Positions 37,431 through 46,739 of a DNA stretch of 64,000 bases are shown in pieces (position 1 is the stretch's first letter; each line of letters begins with the position of its first letter). The notes under the pieces are model-generated. The model had not been told where the DNA came from. It did not search any database and was given only the letters and a program-made list of their open reading frames with translations. Both the position numbers and the translations under genes were made by a program. This DNA comes from Epinephelus fuscoguttatus (lineage: Eukaryota; Chordata; Actinopteri; Perciformes; Serranidae), in contig NC_064754.1 of assembly GCF_011397635.1 (NCBI RefSeq), forward strand, positions 32,716,543-32,780,542, written 5' to 3'.

Positions 37431-37590
37431 AACTGGAGGAGCCTATTAATGACAGGGAGGAACCCTCAGTGATAGTAAGTTTGCAGTGAATGAGATGCAG
37501 TTTTCAGCCTCAGTCAAACTAAGACCATACTTTCAGGGATCATTTCTATAGTTTCTGACTTGAGAAATGTGTTTCTAAAGTGTCTGGTCT
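37431..37590 (+). pseudogene. Inverted class A U3 promoter and 5' part of U3
   Basis: On the plus strand a class A promoter is followed at 37521 by AAGACCATACTTTCAGGGAT and about 70 nt of U3, ending at GTGTCTGGTCT. This is the only plus-strand U3 piece. Together with 37266-37430 it forms two abutting halves pointing towards each other, the mark of an inversion or fold-back event. The break overlaps the hAT insertion. Confidence 0.88.
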
Positions 37591-38414
37591 GTTGACGGCA
37601 TTCCCCTCTCAAATCTCATGGCTCCAGCGCATTCTGCAGTCAGTTTTGACATGGCCTCCTGTGCATGGGTTTCATTGCCAAAGGCTAGTGTCATAAATCT
37701 TGGGTCCAAGATGGTAGCTAATGCCAGAACTCTGACATTTTCAACTGTGCATCATTTGACCAGCTCATACTGCAGTTGTTTTATCAGATGGAGTGCTGTT
37801 TGGTTTTTAATGGCTGATGCCTTTACAGCCAGTTTGTGCTGTACCATTCTGATGAGTGGAATGACTTATGAGGCAGAAACATGTTTTTCAGCTGACATCT
37901 CTTTGGAGGCCAGATGGAAGGGTGCAAGAACATCTAAGCAGTCATTGACTGTCTCATAGTCTACAAATGTGAGGGGAGGAATGTCTGTGGTAAGGGATGC
38001 CACTGCCGCACCAACTGGTTCTTGTTGTTCATACAGTCTTTGTAACATCAAGTATGTGGAGTTCCATCTGGTTTCTACTTCTTGAACCAGTTTGTGAACA
38101 GGCTTCTGCAGCTGATTTTGCATCTCTGTGAGTTTCTTGTTTGCTTTAGTGCTTGTCCTAAAAAAAAGCATCAATTTTTCGGCCTCTTGTTCTGATGACA
38201 GCCAGTGGAGGAGTTTGATCCAGTGCCTTCTTCACAATAAGACTGAAACTGTGGGCTAAACATGGCACATTTCTGACAGCCAACAGTTTGGCACAAAGGA
38301 TCACATTGGATGCATTGTCTGTGATTAAACAGTGCACTTTCTCTCTCAAGCCCCACTGATTTATCTGCAGCTCCATGGCATCCCTCACATTTGCTGCTGT
38401 GTGGGAAGCAAAAC

Positions 38415-39414
38415 CAGACCTGCCAACCTTGAAGAAAGGTTATGAGTACCACCTTACCAGACACTCGTGCATGGTCATGAACATATGTGGACACGGCGGC
38501 ACTTTTTTTTTTTACCATAAAAGTCAATATGCACATGTGGCAAACAGAAGAAACGAGCGTACGTTTACACAATCATATCTATAGGCCTAAGCCACACATA
38601 CATCCATAGACGCCCAATATTTGTTTTATGGCGCAGATCAAGGTCAATTTCATCAATCTGATGGTAGTATTGATCATCTGCTTAAAAAATACAGTAATAC
38701 GTCCTGTTGTGACAAAAAGAAAGATTTCAAGTGGGATTCGGGGGGCTCTCCCCCGAGAAAATTTTGAAATATCACATGGCGAAATCCTATTTTCATGCAA
38801 TTTCATACAGAAATAGATAACAGATCATAGATAAGTGCATTACATTAGCATTCCTCATCATGTTCTTGTGTAGTACGACACCTATTAGAACTACTCTCTT
38901 CTTATTGCCTTGTTTTTTTCTTATAGAAATTTAGCAGACTCATCAAACAAATAGTCTTTTTATCATAAGTGTGTTATAGTTATTCAGGCAGGGCACATGG
39001 TTTCATAACACAGTTGAATGTAAATGTGTCTGCAATTTGCTTACCTTGGTACAATTCTCACCAGCAATGTATCGACGACAGGCGACTTTGACACTATTTA
39101 CTTCAGTGTTTGCCCTACCATTTTATTAGGGGGGCACCTCGCCCTGCCCCCCCTTGAAGGTCAAGTTAATTTTATTTAATTTTATTTTCTATAGAGTGCC
39201 AGATTACAAAGAAGTCACTTAAGGTAACCTTTCCTATAGAACAGGTCTATACCTTGTCCTTTTATTAAACAAACTAAACAGCCTTACGTTATTTATCTTA
39301 TTTACAGACCGCGTGTCATTTCTGTCTCTACATGGTTGCGCGTTTACAATCCTCCCCTGCTCTCTGTATCGCGCACGGCGGAGTTTGGCCCCGTTGGGCG
39401 CGCACACACGTGCC

Positions 39415-39463
<49 letters not shown>

Positions 39464-40136
39464 GTGAACACACTAGAGGGCGTAAAAAAGTAAATACAAA
39501 AGGACTCGGTGGTGGAGTGATATTTCTTAAACGGGCGTGAGAAGGTGATACCGTCTACCGGATTGAACACACGGTAACTCCGGTCTGAGCTGACGGTGAG
39601 GAGCTAATAAGAGCTAACTGCTAACAGACAGAAGCTAACTGCTAAGATAGAAGCTAGCTCTAATAGACACAAGCTGAAGTTAACTGTTTACAGACAGAAG
39701 CTCTCAAAGCTCTCAATTTTTGCATTTCTTACGTCATTTTACCTGTCAGCGTTGTTTGAATTGATAGAGTCATCACTGAGGACTACCCAGAGGTGTGAGC
39801 GAAGAGGGTTTATCTATCTTGACGGTGAGGGCGATAGTGCACTGTCTCTAACTGGACGGAACTGAATCAAGCGCATCTTTCTTAGTCAGCCGTGGATGGG
39901 GGGGGGGGGGGGGCAATATGCAGCAATCTGATTGGCCGAAATCTTTTCGTTCCGCCTACGCGCCTATATTCACCGGGTATCAACTTGAGTGACATCTTGC
40001 ATAGACAAATACACTGAAACCGGCGAAATGCGCGATCGAGTGATATGCGTACTTTTAGGGCATCAAATCGTACCAGCGTACTTTGATGTCAAAATGCGTG
40101 TCTGGTATGCAAAATGCGTACAGGTTGGCAGGTCTG
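38415..40136. mobile_element. Non-autonomous DNA transposon (CAGACCTGCC ends), about 1.72 kb
   Basis: The left end CAGACCTGCCAACCT is exactly complementary to the right end AGGTTGGCAGGTCTG. The direct repeat CAAAAC (38409-38414, 40137-40142) is a likely 6-bp target duplication. It lies within hAT transposase coding sequence, so it is younger than the hAT. The interior holds a CA microsatellite, a G run and AGCTAACTGCTAACAGAC tandem words; no transposase is seen. Confidence 0.85.
39411..39462. repeat. (CA)n microsatellite
   Basis: About 25 CA units inside the non-autonomous element. Confidence 0.95.
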
Positions 40137-40984
40137 CAAAACACTCTCTAGCTCCATTTTGTGATTGATAAAGTGGCAGGTGACTGCAAGATAGGCATCC
40201 ATGTTCATGGAGGTCCACATGTCTGCAGTTAAGCTTACAGACTGTGCTTTCTCCAGTTCCTGCTTTGCCTTGTCTTTAGCCTCTTCATACCTTTGCTCCA
40301 CCATAGCTTGTCAGGCCTGGCAAGTGGGCAGGATGTAGGTTGGGTCCAGCTTCTGTACGAGGGCCCTGAAGCCTTTGTCCTCCAATGGTTGAGTGTCAAG
40401 CACAACCATGTCAACTAGTGCCTTGTCCAACTCAGCTTGTCGACCTTACAATGAAAGTATACAAACATTATTATTTCAAAAAGTATTAATTTCAGTTGAA
40501 TATAATACTGTTATGTGTTTTAATCTATAGGAATTACCTTGTCTGGTCTCCGCACCCCAAGAAACAGCAGTAGCAGCAGCAGCTGTATTGGATGTCGTTT
40601 CTGAGTGTTTGGTGCGCAGGTGTCGCAGCATTGATGATGTGTCGTTGCTGAACGTCAGCCCCTGAGCACAGATAAGATACTTGGCCCTCTTGGGGTTGAT
40701 CAGGTCAAAGTGCTCCCACGCATAAGAGCGCGATCTTTTCGGCACCGGATGCTTTGCCATATCCCTCCCTTACTACTTCACCTCACTCCTCACAAACACA
40801 CCCCTTGCACTCTCACAACACACTCTTTCAACCACTCAAACAACTCTCTAATGTAACTATCTAATAAGCCTATTCTACTATATGTCTAGTGTGTTTCTAT
40901 GAATGAATGTTTGTTGTGTATGTATGAATCTATGTGTATGTAGGGTATCTATGTGTATTATTTAGTATATGAAATGTAACTAAA

Positions 40985-42439
40985 CAGGGTATCTGCAGGT
41001 TTCAGTAAGTTAAATTTAAGACTTTTTAATGCCACCTTGAATGGAATTTAAGACTGAAAAAACTATAAATTTAAGTGATGGTTGGGGGATCCCACTGTAC
41101 TATAAGTATAACTGTACTAGTGCTTAATATGTAAAATTAGAAGAAGGGGAACACTTTTGGCCTCTGAGAGAGCAGTGTTCCTGCACTCCCAAAAGTGGGG
41201 GAACACTTTTTTTTTTAAGCGGCACCAGAGCTGCTTCACTGCGCAACTCCGAATGGAATGGTTGTGACATCTAGTGTTGTCACGGTACCAAAATTGGGAC
41301 CCACTGTGCGATAACAGTGAAAGTATCACGGTTCTGAGTAGTATCACAATACCACAGCAAAAATGAGGCAGATGTGCCTTTTGTCATTTATAAAAAGATA
41401 AATCACTTTTCTATAATACATCAATGATAGTTCAATGGAATAAATTACTTATTGACTTATTCATACTTCAAAAACAGCATCAATAAGTGATTAACATAGG
41501 GGGGATCAAAATAAAATAAATAAATAAAATAAAAATCAACTAGCCACCCTCCTCCCCTGACAGTCCCTCCATAAGTAAAGAACAGTCTCTAAAGTGCGGT
41601 GAGGTTTGTGGGCCGTTACTGACACAAAGAGAGAAATGTGAACGGCTCGTTTCTCCTCTGACACGCCACATACCTGTGTGCCGCCACAGCTCGGCTGTCC
41701 AGGTACTACTGGGCAGTCATGACGCCAACGAAAGAGGAAATTAGGTTACTGGACCTGGAGTCGGACTTCTCTGTCACTGATAAGCCGTTATTTTGCGCCA
41801 CGGAGCCGTCGTAGGCTATTTGACCGCCGTATTCCTGTCTGTGACCTCTGTTCAACCCACAACCAGCAGGATTCGCCTTTCGTTTCTGCTGCTGGTTGAA
41901 ATCTGGACTCGCACAGCGTGCTGAATGATTTATTTTGCTGGCACAAAACTATTTTTAGTCGCAAATGCAAGTAAAATGCTTGCTCGTAGAGCTCTGTGGA
42001 AAACAAATCACTGCCGAGAAGTAAAAAGACATAAATAATAACTTTCACTGCTCAAAGATACTCACGTCTGGAAAACAAACCACTACAGCAACATATTGTG
42101 TGCCAGGTGGCCAGCGTGCGCCGTTAAGCCCTTTTTACACAGAACGCGCAAAGCACAGACCTCCGCCAGCGAACCCATTCATTGTGTATGTGCTACCGCC
42201 AGCGCGCGCCGTTATTGGACGGCACATGGACACTCACAGAAAAGTGCCGCAAGAAAAAAAAAAAAAAAGAAAGAAAGTCAGATTAAATATTCCTGCCGCA
42301 ACAATTTTAAGACCTTTGAGTAATGAATTTAAGACCAATTTAAGACATTTCTAATGAATTTAAGACATTTTTAGGCCTTAATTTTAGATACATGAATTTA
42401 AGGCTTTTTAAGACTTTTCAAAGATCTGCGGATATCCTG
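40985..42439. mobile_element. Non-autonomous DNA transposon (CAGGGTATCTGC ends), about 1.45 kb
   Basis: The left end CAGGGTATCTGCAGGTTT mirrors the right end GATCTGCGGATATCCTG, with TTAAGACTTTT words following in both arms. A 5-bp direct repeat CTAAA (40980-40984, 42440-42444) looks like a target duplication. Inside, 41470-42000 matches the right half of the 35751-36889 element, and a GTGTTGTCACGGTACCAAA word near 41274 resembles another transposon end. It is therefore itself a nest. Confidence 0.8.
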
Positions 42440-43074
42440 CTAAATCTATCTAAACCTAATTCTAACTACAATAATACTCTCCTTAGCTTCTTTCCAAATA
42501 ATAAATATAGCAATAATGTTGAACTTCTCCTCTCAAAAAAAAACAGTTTGAGCAGTGAATCAGACTCCTTTTAAAGCCTTGACATATTGAAATGCCCGAC
42601 CCCTTCAAATTTCCCGCGAAGCAGCGCAACACGTGATGATACGTAACGAGGCCTCGCTCACAGTAGTCACGTGACTGTGGACGTGCCGAATCAGAGATCG
42701 AAACACTGTCTCGGAACACTTCCGCTTCAAAAGATAGACACTGTGTTGAGCGAACTGACTCAAGCGTAACATCACTAATGATTTTATCTTTAAACAACGA
42801 TCGGGCAATTATTATAGTGAGACAGTGTCCGGAAAACACAATGAAATGTACATGTGAGTCTTCTTGAACACAAAGTTTTCTCGTGAGTCAAACACTTTCT
42901 ATAATTAGCTCTGGAGAACTTGAGGTCTAGTGATAAAAAAAATGTACTAAAACAGACTTAAACTGAAAGAAAGAAAAAAAATCAATCTAATTCTACAGTA
43001 TTATGAATGTCTACTTGAACAAAAAAAAAAGTTTTATTAAAATGCTTGTGTTAACTTAAACACTTGTGCTGCTA

Positions 43075-43196
43075 CCACTCTGATCATATCCCCTTCATCA
43101 ATGCTCCACAGAGAAGCAAAGAACAATCATCAATGACAGAGAACATATGACCTGAATCATTATTCTCTGTAGCTTCATGCTCAGAAGGGAATATCA
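43075..43196 (-). pseudogene. U3 snoRNA 3' half, internally deleted copy
   Basis: The box C' and 3' end regions are intact, but U3 sequence stops at GATATTCCC and is joined to promoter-proximal sequence of class C. The first 90 or so nt of the RNA are missing, so it cannot make U3. Confidence 0.87.
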
Positions 43197-43853
43197 AAGT
43201 GATTCTCACTCAGGGTTTCAATAAACTTGTCCAGTTGTGTCTCGTCTAATCATACATGTTTATGTAAATACAACAGCACAGCCAATCAGTGCATGACTCT
43301 GACAGTTCAGCTGTAATACACAGAGACTGACTGGAGACAAAGGCAGCACTGAGATAAAGAACATGTTTGTATAAAAGCCAGACAGTAAGAAAAGTAAAGT
43401 GATACTGTTTAAAGATCACAGGCTGCATTTATATCCAAAAATATGCCCAATGAATGATCATCAATGACAAAACAGATGAACTGAATCATTATTCTCTGTC
43501 TGCATCACACTCATCTCTGAGATTTGCAGAAGACTGGAAATCCCCCAAGTTACTTTAGCAGGTCTGCAGCTAACTACTACTTTCAAAATCAAAAATCCAA
43601 CCATTTCAGAAGGTGGAAACAAAGAATGAATGAGAACAAATGATTCATGTCAAAACTGCCATTTTTTCCTGTTGACTGATGGTCATTTACCTATCTTATG
43701 TTGAACTATAGTCAACCATCAAACTGGCATTTTATACCGTGTCTACAAAATAAACTATATTAGTTTTTAAAAACAAAAATCTTCAGCTGCATTAATTGCA
43801 AGCAGCTCTTAACTTAACTAATAATTACAGTTGTTACTTTTGCTTGTGCAGCT

Positions 43854-44069
43854 GCCACTCTGATCATATTCCCTTCATCAATGCTCCACAGAGAAGCAAA
43901 GAACAATCATCAATGACAGAGAACATATGACCTGAATCATTATTCTCTGTCAGCTTCATGCTCTGAAGGGAATATCACAACTCATCATCGTGGTTAGCGA
44001 GACCAGACACTTTAGAAACACATTTCTCAAGTCAGAAACTATAGAAATGATCCCTGAAAGTATAGTCTT
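43854..44069 (-). ncRNA. snord3: U3 snoRNA gene, copy 9
   Basis: 216 nt with canonical AAGACTATAC, box A and box C'; box D reads CAGA. The body matches the array consensus closely, but the upstream flank is of a fourth class (D) whose PSE-like block is shared with copy 10. A conserved body on a divergent flank points to gene conversion of the transcribed part. Confidence 0.92.
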
Positions 44070-44107
44070 AGTTTGACTGAGGGTGAAAGTGCAGCTCATT
44101 CACAGGA

Positions 44108-44130
44108 CAATCATTCTTACTGAGGGTTCC
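44108..44130 (-). promoter_or_regulatory. PSE-like element of U3 copy 9
   Basis: On the minus strand GGAACCCTCAGTAAGAATG is followed by ATTG at -39 to -61 from the U3 start. The core ACCCTCAGTAAGAATG resembles the vertebrate PSE (ACCNTRACTTGAAAGT). No TATA box follows at -25, which fits RNA polymerase II snRNA-type transcription. Confidence 0.6.
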
Positions 44131-45165
44131 TCTCTGTTTATAAAAAAAAAAATTCATTTGCTGCGTCTCATTCAGTCATTTGTGTTTTTGAAAATGACAC
44201 AGCACAACACAGCCAATCACTGTAAGACTGTAACAAGCACAGCTGTGACACAGACAGCACACAGATGGGACGCAGTACTGACACTGAGAAAATGTGTCTA
44301 CAAAAAGTCTTATTGTAAGTAAATAAGTCAGAAAATAAGAAAAAAAAGACAAAGACAAAGGGGTAATATCTCCCACTGTCTGGAATAAGTCAGACTAGTT
44401 GTGTTCAAGCCTTAGTTTACATTCAGGACAGTAAAATGTTAGCGAATGATTGTCCTAATTTGTTTTAACTGATCTGGTTTTAATCATCACTAGACAGATT
44501 GTTTTTGAGAAGACTGAATCTGCCCTAGGAGGCTTGTGTTCAGACACTAATTAGTCCTAATAACTGTTTCAGTCTGATTTTTTCTTTTCTTTTCTTTTTT
44601 CTTTTTTTTTTTTTTACAATGAAGGTTGCATTAATGTAGGCAATGTTTGGCTGCTGGGGGGCACAGAGACTGGTTCTTGTGAAGACTAAAATATACACTT
44701 GACAGATGTACTTTAGCCAATACTTTCTTGTACAGCAAATTTTGTAACTGACGGGCCTTAAGACACAGGCTAATTTAATGAATATCACATTGTGACTCAC
44801 ATGGAATGCAAATCTTGACTGTGACGTTTTAAGGCATGAGCCCACACCAGACCCTGGGCCTAAACTAAAACACGCATCTGTTGTGTTTGCAAAAGTATTT
44901 AATACCATAGCTTTACAGACAACTTACTATTTTATTGTCACACACTGCACAACTCCATCCACACTGAATGCAACACGTCTGAACTAAAGTACTGGTATTT
45001 AAGATTAAAAATAATAAGAATAATAATACAAATCTCTAACCTCTACTGTACACATATGAAACAATAATAAGGAATAATAGATGTGCTGCAGCAAAACAAA
45101 AGTCAGACCAAAACATAACAATTAACATACACAACAATTGTTGCTTATTTTAGACAGTAAGAGCT

Positions 45166-45381
45166 ACCACTCTGACCATATTCCTTTCCTCAATGCTCCA
45201 CGAGGAAGCAAAGAACGGTCATCAATGACAGAAAGCGTATGAACTGAATCATTACTCTCTGCCCGCTTCCCGCTCAGAAAGGAATATCACGACTCATCAT
45301 CGTGGCTAGCGAGACCAATCACTTTAGAAACACATTTCTCAAGTTAAGAACTATAGAAATGATCCCTGAAAGTATAGTCTT
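45166..45381 (-). ncRNA. snord3: U3 snoRNA gene, copy 10 (most divergent)
   Basis: 216 nt with canonical AAGACTATACTTTCAGGGAT, box A, box C' (CATTGATGACCG) and a box C region reading CTGAGCGGGAAGC, nearer to the human CUGAGCGUGAAGC than the array copies. Box D reads CAGA (GGTCAGAGTGGT). It differs from the array consensus at many scattered sites, several as paired-looking stem changes. GTCTAAAATAAGCA 10 nt after the RNA end resembles a 3' box. It has both PSE-like and SPH-like elements, so it may be the founder or the most active gene. Confidence 0.92.
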
Positions 45382-45420
45382 AACTCTTACAACAAAAAAG
45401 TCAGGGAGTGATTCGCAGGG

Positions 45421-45443
45421 CAATCATTCTAACTCTTGGTTCC
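45421..45443 (-). promoter_or_regulatory. PSE-like element of U3 copy 10
   Basis: GGAACCAAGAGTTAGAATG then ATTG on the minus strand lies at -40 to -62. This is the same distance as in copy 9, although the sequence between PSE and start is unrelated in the two genes. Conservation at fixed spacing supports function. Confidence 0.65.
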
Positions 45444-45580
45444 TCTTTTTATCGTCACCCATGATCACACACCCCAGGTACTGATTATAAATAACATGTA
45501 ACCTTATACCATGACAACACCACTTTATTCTAAACTACTGTTAAAGCTGTTGATTTAATGTAAAGATACAATTTTAAAAA

Positions 45581-45597
45581 CCCACAATGCCTTGCGA
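45581..45597 (+). promoter_or_regulatory. SPH/ZNF143-like distal element of U3 copy 10
   Basis: CCCACAATGCCTTGCGA matches the SPH motif family (CCCANAATGCNNTGCG) bound by ZNF143/SNAPc co-activators in snRNA and U3 promoters. It lies about 200-216 bases upstream of copy 10, the usual distal-element distance. Confidence 0.6.
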
Positions 45598-46576
45598 AGT
45601 GAGTCACCGGCACTATTTTTTCTGTATTTCTTGATATATTTTAAGAACTGTACAAGGCAAAGCCCTTATAACGGACCGGAATATTTAGACAATTAGCAAC
45701 AGAACAACAGACTACGATTCAAGTAGTAAAAGTAATTTAAACCTGATTTTACACCGTTTACACGAGATACAGGCTGAACGGTGCGTCGTTTAAAATGTTC
45801 CTGACAGAAACTAAAGACCAGGAAATACAGTTCCGCTTACATCTCAAACACAACATCCACCTCGGTGGTTTCCAGAGGCGTCAACTTAAAAACTTAACTT
45901 ATAAACATTGACAACACACACGCAGTACAATGAGTCGTTTGCGATGGTTAACGATTATTTTTTTTTATTTTATTTATGTTTTTATTTTACCGTAACAACA
46001 CTCCTGTTTTCAGTTTTACCGTTTAAACAGCAGCTGGTTTCCTTCGACTCACGAGGGCAGCATTTCACTAGCTCAAAAGTTCATCAACGAAAACTGTTGA
46101 AAATTGGAAAATAAATTATCGCCAACACGGATACGGAGTTGTATTAATATTAAGGACAACGTAACACAACCATACACCCATTACAGCAAACGCTAAGATT
46201 TTGTAACTTCCTAGAAAACATTAACGTTATTAATTTTGGCACTAACAGCCGTTTATCTTACCTTACCGTAATTACCGTGTAAAGTCTCACGTTAACTGAC
46301 GAGGCCAGGTAAGATTAATTACGTTTTTAGCTTCAGAAGTTCGAAAAACACATTATTGTGAATAAAATAGAAATAACGTAACTGGAGAAAACTGATAATA
46401 TCCCCTTAATGTCCGTAGCTCGCATAATAGACTGACTACTAGTGTTAGTTAGCGTTAGGTTGGCATTTTCACCCTAGTTAGGCTAACGTTACGTGAACTA
46501 CCCCATCACCTCCTGAAGTGTCTACTCACTTTTTCTTAATGTCCCATTAGTTACGACACTGTGACAACCAGCTTAC

Positions 46577-46700
46577 CATGTTCTTAGTATTCCTGGGACT
46601 GCAGCAGCCGAGTTATAGCTCTGAATGAACACAAAAAACATTAAATCCAGGTGTGCCGTTATCCGAATTTGTTGGTCTTCGTCAATTAAAAACTGGTTGT
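46577..46700 (-). promoter_or_regulatory. Possible first exon and promoter of an unassigned minus-strand transcript
   Basis: On the minus strand an exon-like stretch ends ...AAGAACATG followed by GTAAGC, a consensus donor. Upstream at 46715-46727 lies TGCGCATGCTCAG, close to the NRF1 site. The transcript would run leftwards into the U3 cluster. I see no protein-coding exon of it before vps37a, so it could be a long non-coding RNA or an unused site. Confidence 0.3.
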
Positions 46701-46739
46701 GTAACGGCTGTCGTTGCGCATGCTCAGTGAATGACACAG

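Larger units (their letters stand above)
37600..42800 (-). mobile_element. hAT transposon relic with BED finger, interrupted by two insertions
   Basis: Minus-strand pieces of a hAT transposase, in order: a BED-type finger near 40757-40620 (SYAWEHFDLINPKRAK, LRHLRTKHSE; the first Cys is Tyr), LTADMWTSMNMDAYLAVTCHF with the first catalytic Asp near 40230, LITDNASN near 38320, VPCLAHSFSLIVKKALDQ near 38250 and VETRWNSTYLMLQRLYEQ near 38060. The C-terminal dimerisation (hATC) part is not seen, so the 3' end appears lost at the U3 breakpoint. Elements at 38415-40136 and 40985-42439 split it. The 42540-42800 block is CG-richer and could be its promoter end. The outer boundaries are estimates. Confidence 0.75.

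Noticed and set aside
27511-45381. Reading the repeated block as a CRISPR-like or satellite array
   Set aside because: Units are irregularly spaced (about 0.7-8 kb) and match the U3 RNA boxes in order, so a gene family explains them.
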